This document shows positions 45,598 to 57,074 of a stretch of 64,000 bases of DNA, piece after piece (the stretch's first letter is position 1; every line of letters begins with the position of its first letter). A program made the position numbers and the translations under genes. The DNA is from Armigeres subalbatus (lineage: Eukaryota; Arthropoda; Insecta; Diptera; Culicidae), in contig NC_085140.1 of assembly GCF_024139115.2 (NCBI RefSeq), forward strand, positions 294,591,293-294,655,292. The letters run 5' to 3'. A model generated the notes under the pieces. The model worked only from the letters and a program-made list of their open reading frames with translations, searched no databases and was not told where the DNA came from.

Positions 45598-45860
45598 AAT
45601 ATGGAGCTAGGAACCAAATTGGTGCCATTGTATACAGATCTGAAAGCTGCTTTCGATCGGGTTGATTACGGTATATTGCTTGCAGAACTGAAAAAGCTAG
45701 GCGTTTCTCCAGATCTGGTACTTTGGTTCGGTTCGTATCAGAAAAATTGCAAACTTTGTTTAAATTAGTGTGGCACATTCCGAACATTTCACATACTGCT
45801 CGGGGGTACCCCAGGGTAGCAATTTGGGGCCACTGTTGTTCTCAATTTTCTCAAGAGCAA
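45598..45860 (+). pseudogene. Non-LTR retrotransposon reverse transcriptase fragment (Jockey/R1 group)
   Basis: It shows LYTDLKAAFDRVDYGILLAE (the RT motif A with catalytic aspartate) and, after a frame change, GVPQGSNLGPLLFSIFS (motif B). Motif C with the second catalytic pair is absent. It probably belongs to the same relic as the ORF1 fragment upstream, with the region between deleted. Confidence 0.75.
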
Positions 45861-46679
45861 AACAATCGAGCTGATGACTTCAGCCTGAAGTACTTCCTTA
45901 GCAAAAGGGAATAGACGTGGCGTTCATCATCGAAACGCATATGAAAGGTGAACGTCATCATTTTGGACTTTCGCAACAAGACACTCGATCAGCCGACCAG
46001 TGACTGGCCACCTTTCAGAGGTATATTAAAACGCCCTTAAGACACGTGGTAGTCGCATGACAAAAAATATACAGGACAGAAAGGTGGACCTGAGAAATAA
46101 TATTACTCCAATTAGATCTGCATTCTCCCAGACTCTTCTGAGCCGTTCTGGAAACTTACCAAAATTTTGAAGTCTAAGCCTCAGCCCATTGCACATTCGA
46201 TCCCATTGGACAAGAACAATGACTCTAAGAATCACTTGATCACTACTGCCAGAGTGTAAAATAATCGAAATTTTTTAGTGAAGTCCATTTTTCTTCATTT
46301 GTCAGTTCACTTCCGACACATTCATAGTCGGCTCTGGACAGTCAATATTCAGTTGAATATTAGTCATTGATTATTTATGCACATTTTACAAATTGATAAA
46401 TTATCTGAAATCTGAACACGTTTCAAATGAGTAAAGTGATTTATCACACAGAACTGAATCCGATTTTCATCCGCGAGGCACTTTCGGCGGTAAACATCAA
46501 CATAAACAATGATAATTATGTTTTTTTCTGCACATAGTAAACACATTCAGTGACTGTCGAATGAATTAATTCGTGGAGTAATCGTCTGACTATGTCATTC
46601 TATGTTTTGAATATTCATGCGATGTTTGTCAAAATTCGGACCGAAGTTGCTTCACGAAGATGAATATTTCAAGCTCTGA
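45861..46679. other. Intergenic DNA, nothing recognised
   Basis: Short frames only; no domain or repeat end is seen. Confidence 0.4.
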
Positions 46680-47330
46680 CTACTGCAGAGAAGGCCGTCG
46701 AAATAAATTGTCACTACGTCAGCTTGCCGAATCTGGGACAGAACATTGTCAGTCCACACGAAACATCCGATAACGAGCATACGAAGAACATCCATCTGAC
46801 TCCCAACAACTATTCGAAGGAGTTGGATATCTCAGCTGACGAATCGAAAACATGAAGGCCCCAAGCTCGAACAACATTCTACATCTCGAACTCAAACGCA
46901 TGGTTGTTCCGTTTTTCGAGCCCCTTACACTGATCTTTAATCATTGCCTCCGTCTTAGCTTCTTTCCATCGTCTTGAAAGTCAGCTAAAGTCATCCTCAT
47001 CTGGAAGTCTGGTGAGGATCCTTCCTCTCCCAAAAGTTGTCGTTCCATTAGCCTCAGTGCTATCCAAGTTGTTTGAAAAGACGATTTACCGCCTGCTTCT
47101 TGAGTCTTCCGAACACCACAACATCTTGCGCGAGGAACAGTTTGGTTCCTGATGCGGTTGATCAACCGTACACCTAATAGCTCTAGTTATCAACGCCCTC
47201 AGATGAAACAAGTTTGACTCAAAATCCCTCGCCATGGCCTCAATCGATGTCGAGAAGATATTCGTCAAAGTTTGGCATGATAACCTAGTGTACCAACTAC
47301 AAAGCTTCAATCTTACAAGCTACCTGACGA
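46680..47330 (+). pseudogene. Jockey-clade reverse transcriptase fragment
   Basis: Plus-strand pieces read MKAPSSNNILHLELKR (the K.APG.D.I region), FFPSS.KSAKVILIWKSGED, a SYRPISL-like segment, LLESSEHHNILREEQFG, and SLAMASIDVEKIFVKVWHDN (motif A). Several stops and at least three frame changes are present. It ends at an A-run where a MITE begins. It resembles Juan or Jockey elements. Confidence 0.7.
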
Positions 47331-47333
47331 AAA

Positions 47334-47537
47334 AAAAAAAATTTTTGGTTACAAGATAAAGATTGTCGCTGTCGTCGCTGTCCGGAACATCTTTTATGTA
47401 CTGGCGAGGATTAGGGCGCTAAATGTCAATGAAGGAAAAATACATACGATTTGACAGTTCGGCACCCAACATGTTGCGGACAGCAGAACAAAGGGAATCA
47501 AAGCGACAATCTTTGTCTTGTAACTAAAATATCTTTT
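47334..47537 (+). mobile_element. MITE copy 2 of the 197-bp family
   Basis: About 90% similar by eye to 11173-11369 and in the same orientation. The left terminal repeat is eroded within an A-run; the right one reads taactaaaatatctttt. Target duplication is unclear because of the A-run. Confidence 0.8.
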
Positions 47538-47892
47538 GATAAAAAACATCAACAACTATCTGTTGACTAGGACATTCCGGGTCTCAATCCGCGGAGCAAG
47601 TTCCGATACGACATCACCGCACTCGTCCTCCAGGTCAGTATTCTCGGGCCCTCGGCTTTCTCTCTCTGTTCGCAGTTGATTAATTCGTCTTAGTTTTCAA
47701 ACCGGGTTGATCCGTCGCCTGTTATCCGAGAACTTGATTTCGAGCCATTGTACGTATCAGCCTTATCAGTTTCGCCAGAAAACTATGTTCAGAAGTTATC
47801 TGACACAGGGAATTTCTTCTCCTCACTGAAACTTACGCTGGTGTGTAATCAATGCACAGATTCTGAGTCTGCAAGTTGTACTTTGGAAATGT
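47538..47892. other. Intergenic DNA, nothing recognised
   Basis: No gene or repeat end identified. Confidence 0.4.
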
Positions 47893-48000
47893 CCCAAGTA
47901 ACCAAAAGTTCCTTTGAAAGTACGCTTTTCGTTTTAAATCATCTCAGTCAAGCTGAATAAGCGAAAACCGTACTTTTAAAGGAACTTTTGGTTACTTGGG
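47893..48000. mobile_element. 108-bp hairpin MITE with ~40-bp inverted arms
   Basis: The left arm begins cccaagtaaccaaaagttcc and the right arm ends with its complement at 48000. Arms match for about 40 bp with two or three mismatches around a ~28-bp loop. As RNA it would fold into a pre-miRNA-like hairpin. Confidence 0.8.
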
Positions 48001-50790
48001 GTATCTATGATTCAAAAGAAACATCTGATTTTGCGTTGTTCTGCCTTCATGAAAATCTTCCAACATTGGACTCAGCCTGTTCAACCAGATGCACGATAAT
48101 ATTTTGTACGCCGGGCTTGGTAGGGTAGCCTCTCCTGTTATATGCTTTTTCATCCGCCTGCCGTTTATGCAAAATATAGAAATTTTGTATTTTCTGTAAT
48201 ATATTTTCTTATCAATTTAAGTTTTTTTTTTTTGAGAATGATGTTTATGTTTGATACACATAGTTAAGTTTGCCATTTTAAGGTGTCTTTATGAGATATT
48301 GCGAAAAAAAGATTCGGCTACCGATGGGACTTGAACCCACACTATTCCAATAAGTACACGTTTGGGTCTTGAAACGCTCGAGGTGACTTAGATTTCCTCT
48401 CCTGCCTTTATTATTTTTGTTGGAAATATTTTCGACTGGGGAAAGAAACTATACATTAACCTGAACACAATTTGCCTTAAATAACATTCAGTAGGAGTTC
48501 CATATATTAGCTACAATGTTTTCCTCACAGCACCTTTTTGTTAACTTATTCCTAGATCATAATATGCACAGTTATGCTCTGACTTTATCACGTCCTTATT
48601 CTGTCTGTATTCTAATGCGTATTTGATCCTATTTCTCCCGACCTGATTGTTTTACATTGTTTGAACCACTTTTATTCTCGTAAACACTACTGCGGATAAC
48701 TAATGAATCATATATTTATGTTTGTCAAAAATTTTCAAATTCGGTATAAAAATCATTTCATAATTCTTCCCATTTGGAGCAACTCACCAGGGGGCAATAA
48801 AAACGGAATATTTCGTGGTTAATAAAAATAAGCCATTCATGTGATCACAGCACAAGCTACTTGCCAACACTGCATGCCAGTGACTACCAATACTCTGTAT
48901 GAAAGGCAACCCAGCTGTTGACATACACACGGGATGCCTCACACAATTTGAAATTTATGAAACATGCGCATTCTCGCCGACGCCGAGTGAGGATGCTCAA
49001 CAACGACGACGTTGTCGATCGAAGACGATAACAACGCCGTCAGAGTGGTGCGGTGCCGCGCGGTGGCAACGAATAGCGACGCCTTAGATATCAAAATACC
49101 ATCACTGTCTGGAGCTCACGGCTCGTGGACCACATACCGCCAATCCAATCCATTGACCCATTCCATTCAATTCCATGCAAAATACAGAGCCCGGTAACTG
49201 TCTGCGGGTAGCGTTGAAATTGGGGGAGGTACAGTCAGCCGAAAATCTAAATATATTTGATCAATTGATGTGAAAATATTGAATTAATTTTTGTTTGGTA
49301 CAAGTAACGATGTTTTACTAGCCGAAATCTCAAACGGTTGGTTCCCCAAAATTAACATTAGTGTATAAGAATCATATTTAACTGTATTTAAAAACATGAT
49401 TCCGGCTCCGTAACGCTTCACGGCAAATGAGCCTTCCAAATAAATGATAGATAATAAAAAAAAATAATCTCAAACGAAGATCAAATCTTAATCAAATAGA
49501 ACAGTAATGAGTGACGCATTGCTCTTCTGTTCCTAACCAGTTTCGATCTATTTTTACCTGTTCCGGAGATTTTGGAAAATGCTCTCTGCCTCCAACTGGT
49601 CGTTCCCAATGTGTACATCAGAACGTAGGTGGTGGTAGTTCGTTTATCAACATCAGTTGACGGCGAAACCGAACCGAGAAAGTCACGTTTGTGTAGTTGC
49701 AATCGATAAGAGCGCATACGACCGGGAAGCAACAGAGTATGGGTTCAGGTCCGAATAACTCGGCTCGGGATGCCTGGAAGGTAATGTGTGTAAATGGTAA
49801 ATGGCACCGCTTTTCGTTCAAAACCTAAGCTAGCAAAGTAAAAATGTAATAACAATTGTAATTTTTTTGTTTGAAGAATTTATGAAGCTTACATAACATT
49901 TTCTAGAAAATTTAAATATCTTTATGTATTACGAAAGAAGAGTCTGATACTGATTGAGCTACACTCACAAAGATCGTCTTGTCCTTTCAACAATTGTCCT
50001 CTACTAATGAGTATCAAAATGGTAAACACTTTTTTAGAAACCTTTGGTCACTGCTAATTAAATCAAGTTTGATGCTAAGCATGTGAGAAATTCGTATATT
50101 GAACATTCTTTCAAATATTGTTTTGGACACGATATATTCATTTGCATTTGATCTTAAAACTATGTATTTATAATTTGCTTTAATTTTTCCTAAAATGCGA
50201 GAGCATGTCATATCAGCCTCCAAAAAATGCGAGTAAAATCATGTGAATCTCGTCAATTTTGGAATGTGAAAATCGCTTGAAAACAGAATTCTGTGTATAT
50301 TACATTCAGCTGCTCAGGTTCCCATTCTGTAAGCATTTATACTCCTACACGACTCTTAGCATATTAATACGTGAGAAACCATCCTACTTATGTTGTTGAT
50401 AGATTGGTGCAATATACAGAGTTCTGCTAATGTGGTAGCAACATGCAACACGATGTTCACATACAGACTTGCAGGAAGGACTATGGAGGTGTGCCTCAGG
50501 CTACACGTCGGAGATATTTTTTTTAATGAGCAGCGCTGCAGGAAGCGCTTGTCGGAAAGTCAATTACTTTGTATCAGCATTATACATTGTTTGTTGTACT
50601 TTTTGTTTGCCGTGGATGTTGTCGTCACATTTTACTATCTCAACTAAAATTAAACAAATTGATACTGTTCAAGCACCTTTTATCGTTGGCAAACACCAAT
50701 GCATACTGGCTGACCGGTTCATTCCATAGTGTGTATAATATCCCGAACGGCAAGTCAGACACGAGAGTACAGACGATTCTCCAAAAGTGC
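48001..50790. other. Intergenic DNA, one tRNA-like segment
   Basis: No host exon is supported. The GC-rich block 48960-49090 has overlapping short frames without recognised domains. A tRNA-like segment is listed separately. Confidence 0.35.
48312..48396 (-). other. tRNA-related sequence, possibly a degenerate tRNA or SINE head
   Basis: On the minus strand it has a B-box-like ggttcaagtcc within a 5-bp T-arm (gtggg/cccat), a possible anticodon stem cgttt/aaacg with an 8-base loop, and a T-run just after the 3' end. The 5' and 3' acceptor strands do not pair, so it is not a functional tRNA gene. Confidence 0.3.
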
Positions 50791-51010
50791 ACCCAACCAG
50801 CGGATGGCGGATTTTAATACAGTTCTGCATAAGAACCTTACAGAAACTGTATAATAATTGGGCATATACAATTTTTGGAAGATTTTAATACAATCGTTGT
50901 ATTGAAATTATACCGATTTGTATTATTTTAATACAATTTCTGTATAAAAACCTCACAGATTTGTATATGCCACGTTTTTATAAAATAATTGTGAGATCTG
51001 TTTTTTGGGT
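50791..51010. mobile_element. MITE with accc...gggt ends, copy 1
   Basis: It begins acccaaccagcgg and contains the ttctgcataagaacc and gggcatata landmarks seen in inverted form at 56803-57074. Inner segments with atacaatttctgtata mirror the left arm. About 220 bp, no coding capacity. Confidence 0.55.
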
Positions 51011-51435
51011 GTGTGTGATTGCGATTTATGTAAATTTTTCAACATGGAATTACAAATTACAATTAGATTAACGAACTTGATTTGGACCCCTATATATTTT
51101 GGACCCTCCTGGCTACATTTTCTTGATTTCTGAATTAAACTAAATGCTGCTGCTAAGTGTAAATTAAATTGGCTTTGAACAAACTAAATTGGGATAGTCC
51201 AAAATACGTACATCTTTAGGTCCAAAATACGTTGCATTGTCCAAAACGATTGTATTTTTCAGAAAGTTGAAAGTCTCAATGATTTATCAATAACTGATGC
51301 CCATTTCAAGTTTCTTTTTCATGAATAAGACTTTCATCTATAAATGGTTTGATTTTCGCTTGTGTTAAACATTTGATAGCAAATATTGAGAAGCACTTCG
51401 TCTAGGGGTTCAAAATCGGACATTTATCCCGATTC
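51011..51435. other. AT-rich intergenic DNA
   Basis: Nothing recognised. Confidence 0.4.
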
Positions 51436-51580
51436 TTGCCTTTCTCGTAGAAATAATTTGTATTGAAAGGTTTTCGGCTTTCTAATACACTAAATGCATG
51501 TAAGTAAATGCTATAGGCTCACTTCAAAACAAAACTTGATAGAAAGTCCATAGACCCGTAGTGGTGTGTATCAGTCGATA
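51436..51580 (-). repeat. Rpt-1 foldback fragment, copy c
   Basis: It starts tgcctttctcgta and contains ctataggctcacttc, then cttgatagaaagtcc, matching the left end of the 61785-62125 copy. The interior is lost. Confidence 0.5.
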
Positions 51581-51889
51581 TCAATTAATCACTGCGTTCT
51601 GAAGTTACTAACTCATAAGTCATTGTTTCTTTTCCTAAAAGTCACTTCTTTCAGAAAAAAAAAACAAAACTTTAAAAAAAAATCGATGCACATGATTAAA
51701 CGAAATCAATTATTCAGCTAAAAAATTAGCTTATTTGGCTTAAATTGTTTGTTGGGAATGATTCGATATCTGTGAAAAGTAATCTTGCTTCGCGAGCAGG
51801 GTTATTTGATAATCATTTAACTGTTACAACGCACAACTGTCATTATTATTATTCCTGCTTTGCTGCGTCGCAGCATGCGCGAAATAATA
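51581..51889. other. AT-rich DNA, nothing recognised
   Basis: Nothing recognised before the leader of the Jockey relic. Confidence 0.35.
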
Positions 51890-52150
51890 AAAACGACAGT
51901 CACAGACCGCTCTGTGCTCTTGTACTGCGCGGTTGTCTGTTCTCTTTGCTGAAAGAGCTATTTTATTTTTCCACAGTGTTTCTCAGTACTATTTGTACCT
52001 ACTGATCGCGTTACAATCTTTGCTTGGACCCGTGTTTTCGTTTTACGTTGGACCCGTTTGCGAAGTAAAATTCCGACAAGCGGTGGTAATCCTGCAGGGG
52101 CACCGTTCTGGAAAAAAACCTCTTAGAAGGTAACGTCTCCACGCTCAGCA

Positions 52151-53040
52151 ATGAGCATTAATAAAAACAAGAGGAAGGGTGAGTCTCTGAATTCTCCACT
52201 TCCTTCTAAGAAATAAGGTTTCAAGACTGTCCTGCCAAAGCGCGGAAAAAATAGAAGGAAGCTGGAAGCTTCAGATATTCAGTTCGATTTGATAGCAATC
52301 AGTTCGATTTGATTCATAACGAAATTGAGCAAATCGAATCCACCAGCCCAGGCGATTCGATTCATGCGAAGAAACAATAGTGGTATCTGGTTTTCGGAAT
52401 GAGATTTTGAGTAATCTTCAAGGGATCAAGGTTTCATTTCAGGTTGCCAGGAAAGATGACTGCCGTGTTTTGCCGGGATCCTTTAAAGGTTGCAAACGTC
52501 TTCTGTAGTATTTAACTAAAAAGCGACATGAGCTTTTCACATAAGACGACAAGACTGAACGAATGTTCAAAGTCGTCCTAAAAGGTCTTTCCAGTGATGA
52601 TCACTGGATGAGATCAAGATCGAAATTTCACAATTGCTTAGATTTGTACCAGTCCAAGTTATTCAAATGAACAAGAAATCCCACTCTGGTTCTTTTCGAG
52701 AGGGATTTCCCAAGAATTTGATTTAGTTCACTTGAACAAAAGAGAACTAAATTATATGAAAAGTTTGGAAACGGCCTACTTTATGTCCCTTGTCCGTTTT
52801 ACATGGGAACATTTCCGCAGGCCTGGGGGAAATTTCCAAAACGCCACTCAGTGCCGTAAGAACCAAAAGTGGGGTCACGGAACTGAACATTGACACATGG
52901 ATGCTAAATGCATGATTTGTGTGGGAACCTCTCACGCCAAGAACGCCTGTCCTGTGAGAGAAGATTCCAATAAATTTAAATGTGCCAATTGGGGGGGGCA
53001 ATCATAAATCCAATTTCTGGGAATGCTTTTTACGCAAAAA
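52151..53040 (+). pseudogene. Jockey ORF1 (gag-like) relic with CCHC zinc knuckles
   Basis: It starts MSINKNKRKGESLN at 52151, then a stop. The C-terminal part (about 52850-53030) reads QCRKNQKWGHGT, MDAKCMICVGTSHAKNACP and KFKCANWGG, three knuckle-like blocks in which some cysteines are changed (N for C, W for C). In intact relatives this protein binds element RNA. Several frame breaks; not functional. Confidence 0.7.
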
Positions 53041-53098
53041 AGTTTTGAATTCCCGTGCAAAATTGATGACGGGAGATTCTAGTTGGCTGAGCTGAGTA

Positions 53099-53200
53099 TT
53101 CATTAAGCACTTCCACAATTATTAACTGCGAGGCTTCTAAGCCAAGTTTTTGCATTCGTATATAATGAGGCTAACATGATGATACTTTGATGACCAGAAA
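53099..53200 (-). mobile_element. Feilai: Feilai SINE fragment
   Basis: On the minus strand it matches the body of the SINE at 13622-13908 (atgatgatact... read as catcatgtt, gcaaaaacttggcttagaa, gtggaagtgcttaatg). Head and tail are missing. It occupies the place of the Jockey endonuclease. Confidence 0.75.
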
Positions 53201-53211
53201 AGTCTAGACAC

Positions 53212-56200
53212 TTGCATCACATGACTGATGCAATGTTTAAAGCAAATACCAAAACTGAAGCTGTTCAGGTTGGTATTAAATTTACTCAAAATGGATCCAA
53301 ATATTTTTTTGAAAATTTTAAATTGGAATGCCCGCTCTTTAAGCTCCTGATTCGTCTTAAAAATTTGAGGCGAAGGCAATACCAAAGAACTCGCGACCCA
53401 GCTTTGAAAGTTATTTGGCGAGATTTGCAAAATGAAATTAAAAAAACGTTTCGTTATTCTGAGAAATACCAACTTTGTCTCAAAGTTGAATCCCAGTTCG
53501 AAACCCTTTTGGAAATTAACGGAAATTCTTCAAAAACCTCAAAAGCCAATTCCAGGAAGGACTCAAAAACCTGCTAAGCAGTTTGAGAGTAACCATAATT
53601 TTAATCTTGGTGTAACTAGTTCAATTAAGGATTAGGTTACAAGGAGCTTCGAAGACATTCTTAATCAAGATAATGTTTTTGACCCTTCGATGTGAACTAA
53701 TTTGGATGAAGTGAGATCTTTCACTAGATATTTTAAAAATATGGAAGCCGGGTTGATGGTATTTTTACATACTTATCAAAAACAATCCTGAGAGCTCTTT
53801 ATCCTTTTTGGTTAATTTATTTAGCAAATGTTTTCAATTGGCATGAATGAAAAAACGCCAAAGACGAATTTAGTACTCGTCTTCGACAGTTGAAGAAATT
53901 CCACTGAAAGAACTTAAATATTTTTACTAAAAACGCCAAAGTTGTTCCAGTTATCGCCCAATACACAATGGTCCCAGAGTCGAATCTAGCAAGACAAAAA
54001 TGTTTGCGCCAAAACTATTAGTTTTAGATATATAGTGTCTTTACGAAAAAAAATTCATATTTTTTACGATTTTTTTCCATATAGTGAAATTAGGGTGGTA
54101 CCTTTATTTAAGAAGTTCATAATATCAACTTTTTAATTTTTCGATAAAAACTTGTGCAATGTTCCACAAAGTTATAGAGTAACTAATTTTGAGCAACTTT
54201 GCCGAAGAAACCATTTTAATATCACTTATGGTTCACAAGTTATGAGCTTTTTCAATAAATACGTTAGGGCGGTCCCTAAAAATCGGTATTCCTCACATAA
54301 CTTTTTATACATTCATTTCCGCATAAACTTTGTTCCGGGCACTTTTAGGACTTTTGAAGACGCACATTTTTGTTAAAGAACCATGGGTCTATCTCTTATA
54401 ACAGAAAAGTTATTCGAGTTTTTGTATGAAAAACATGTTTTTTTCATATGCTTATATTTCAAAATGGAGCCAACCGATTTTCAATCTATTGGTTCTATTC
54501 GAAAGCTCGCACTTTTCTGCGTTTATGGTGGGAAAACTGAGAGAGAGTTTTTCGTTTAAAGCGTTTTATCTCATTTTGAAAAAAAAATCGAAAAACGGCT
54601 ATAACTTGTTAAATGAACGAGATGGGTCAATGGGTCTTCAGCAAAAAGATGTGTCTTTAGAAGTTTGTTATAAGAGATAGATCCATGGTTCTTTAACAAA
54701 AATGTGCGTCTTCGAAAGTCTTTAAAGTGCTCGGAACAAAGTTTATGCGTGAAATGAATGTATAAAAAGTTATGTGAAGAATACCGATTTTAAGGGACCG
54801 CCCTAACGTATTTATTGAAACAGCTCATAACTTGTGAACCATAAGTGATAGAAAAATGGTTTCTTCGGAAAAGTTGCTCAAAACTAATTGCTCTACGACT
54901 TTGTGGAACATTGCACAAGTCTTTACCGAAAAATTAAAAAGTTGATATTATGAACTTCTGAAATAAAGGTACCATCCTAATTTCACTACATGGAAGAAAA
55001 TCGTCAAAAAATATGAAATTTTTTTTCCCAAAGATACTATATATCTAAAACTAATAGTTTTGGCGCAAACATTTTTGTCTTGCTAGATTCGACTTTGGGA
55101 CCATTGTGCAATCGGTTTGCTTTCTTCAGGCAGCAAACTGTTTGAAAAGATGATTTTAAATAGAGTGATGGTTTTTAAGTGATGGTATTAATGACCAGGG
55201 AATCAATTTTTCTTGGATGCGCATGCGAAACAAGCGACAAAAGAGAACCAGCGACAACGCTTTGTTTTTGTCGGAGATAATAATGACAAAGATCCGAAAA
55301 TTTTTTTCAGCAACAAAAAAAAGACAATTTCGTTAGCAACTTTTCATCCCGTTTTTTTCATGATCTCTACAGAAAATTTCGGTTTTATGCTATCGTAGTT
55401 TCTGTTTTCATGGAAATATTCGAAAATCTAACGACAATTACAAAAATAGCATCGTATTCTCGGAAATATCAGATCATTCAAGGCAAATGATTCATGTCAT
55501 ATTGTGTTCAGGTTCTGATAAAAGTTTGTTGCTAGGTGCGTTTATCAGTAACAAACTCTGTTGATGACAAAGGGTATATTGGTAGGCGTTTCTCGAATAT
55601 TGATTCCCTGTTAATGACAATTCTATTTTTGCTGATGAGCGATTTGGTTTTCGCCATGGGCATTCAACCACTCATCGGATATTAAGAGTTATGAATTTAA
55701 TTCGAATCAACAAATCTGAAGAATATTCGGTTGGAGTTGCTCTTCTTGATATAGAGAAAACATTTGACAGTGTTTGGCATTAAGGTTTAATTGTAAAATT
55801 GATGAATTTTTTATTTTCTTCTGTACATTATTAAACTGATCCAAAATTATTTATCAGAGCACTCACTGCTGGTAAACTATCAGAAATCGAGATCTGATAG
55901 ATTACCTGTAAGAGCTGGTGTTCCCCAAGGGCCCATATAGTATAACATTTTTACTTCTGACTTACCTGATTTACCACCAGGGTGTCAGAAATCTTTGTTT
56001 ACAGATGACACGGGCCTTTCCGCCAAAGGGCGAAGCCTTCGTGTCATTTGTAGTAGATTGCAAAAAATATTATTTCCACTTACTTGCAAAAATGGAAAAT
56101 TTCCCCGAATGCTTCCAAAACTCAGCTTCTAATTTTCCCACATAAGCCGATAGCTTCTTATTTGAAACCTTCTAGCAGACATATTTTCACTACGCATGGG

Positions 56201-56355
56201 GCTCCAAATAATTGGTCTAGCGAAGCTAAATATTTAGGACTTCTACTAGATTAAAAACTAACTTTATAAAATCACATTGAAGGCGTGCCTATATCCACTT
56301 ATGAACAAAAAATCAAAACTTCGTCTTAAGAGCAATTTGTTTTTATTTACACCGA
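53212..56355 (+). pseudogene. Jockey ORF2 relic: linker and reverse transcriptase
   Basis: From 53212 a frame shows LLIRLKNLRRRQYQRTRDP, then, shifted, FVSKLNPSSKPFWKLTEIL and NHNFNLGVTSSI, the linker before RT. SYRPIGLLSSGSKLFEKM straddles the inverted-repeat insertion. Then GVALLDIEKTFDSVWH (motif A), RAGVPQGPI (motif B), SLFTDDTGLSA (motif C, FTDD for FADD) and KYLGLLLD, ending with CLYPLMNKKSKLRLKS. The endonuclease is absent and there are numerous stops. Dead copy. Confidence 0.8.
53964..55108. mobile_element. 1145-bp long inverted repeat element, ~440-bp arms
   Basis: The left arm starts cacaatggtccca; the right arm ends tgggaccattgtg. The arms match over about 53964-54405 and 54667-55108, with scattered mismatches, around a ~260-bp centre. 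The flanks are caat at 53959-53962 and 55109-55112 (five bases with one mismatch), and the host Jockey RT frame resumes exactly after it, giving firm boundaries. No transposase is encoded. Transcripts would fold into a long duplex. Confidence 0.9.
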
Positions 56356-56366
56356 CTAGTTGCCGG

Positions 56367-56591
56367 TTACGCTTTCATCACATGGATCAACTGCGTGCTT
56401 TGCAGAGCAAGACCAATTGTTGCTCGAGCCTTCCCATCCTTTACCAGCCATGCCGCGTTCGTCTCTGCTGACTTACTGCAGGTTACCTTCTCCAGCAACT
56501 CTTCCTTGATCAGCACCAGCTCCATGAGGTAGCTCCACATCGCATAATTGGTTTCTCTAAGCTTTTCCATCAGTACCTTCGTAAGCGCCAT
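56367..56591 (-). pseudogene. Ty1/copia gag, N-terminal fragment
   Basis: From the likely start MALTKVLMEKLRETNYAMW it shows the copia gag pattern (KL.G.NY..W...M), then KDGKARATIGLAL and a stop after HVMKA at 56367. About 75 residues of a protein normally well over 1000 (gag-pol). The start at 56591 is preferred over the upstream ATG because that ATG overlaps the primer-binding site. Confidence 0.75.
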
Positions 56592-56617
56592 TGTACAATA
56601 TTTCCGCACAAATCTTC

Positions 56618-56633
56618 CTGGGCCCATAACCTG
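56618..56633 (-). promoter_or_regulatory. Copia primer-binding site (internal initiator tRNA-Met type)
   Basis: On the minus strand caggttatgggcccag lies directly inside the LTR end. ggttatgggcccag is the copia primer site that pairs with the cleaved initiator tRNA-Met in Drosophila, from memory. Confidence 0.75.
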
Positions 56634-56634
56634 A

Positions 56635-56803
56635 TGAACAGAACCGTAGAACTAAAACGAATAGATTCGAAAATTATTTTAAGCTTTTAGTGCAATGTAT
56701 TTACTTGTCATAAGACTCGTCGAGTCAAGTACAAGACACTGAAGACGACCTTAGTGTTGAGATCGAAATACGTATCTGTCAAAAGAATTAAAATCAGAGA
56801 ACA
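56635..56803 (-). repeat. Copia 5' LTR, about 169 bp
   Basis: On the minus strand it starts tgttctctgatttt and ends ggttctgttca, directly followed by the copia primer site and gag. Its start abuts a MITE; without a second LTR its limits are inferred from the TG/CA ends. Confidence 0.6.
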
Positions 56804-57074
56804 CCCGCTCGCTCAACCGGTGATTGGTAGATTTTCAAACAATTCTGTATAAGATCCTACCAAAACCTGTATAAGAACTGGACATATGCGAAAACGCTAG
56901 ATTCTTTTATAAATATTATATGAACCTTACAATTTCGCAAGCTTTTCTTGCAATTTTTGTTTGTAATCTTATATTGTATAAGAATCTAACAATGTTGCAT
57001 ATGCCCAGTTCTTATACAGGTTTTGGTAAGTTCTATACAGAAGTGTATGAAAATCTAACAGTCGCTGGTTGGGT
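56803..57074. mobile_element. MITE with accc...gggt ends, copy 2, ~80-bp inverted arms
   Basis: The left arm (acccgctcgctcaacc, then ctgtataaga, aaaacctgtataagaac) is mirrored on the right by gttcttatacaggtttt and ggttgggt at 57074. Same family as 50791-51010. Inserted in or beside a hAT relic. Confidence 0.75.

Larger units (their letters stand above)
51890..56355 (+). mobile_element. Juan-like Jockey non-LTR retrotransposon relic
   Basis: In order on the plus strand: a leader (51890-52145), an ORF1 relic with zinc knuckles, a deleted endonuclease region replaced by a Feilai fragment, and an ORF2 relic with a post-endonuclease linker and reverse transcriptase interrupted by a 1145-bp inverted-repeat element. 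It ends at about 56355 against a copia fragment in opposite orientation. Both ORFs have many stops. Its motifs fit the Juan family of mosquito Jockey elements, from memory; the exact family is not certain. Confidence 0.75.
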
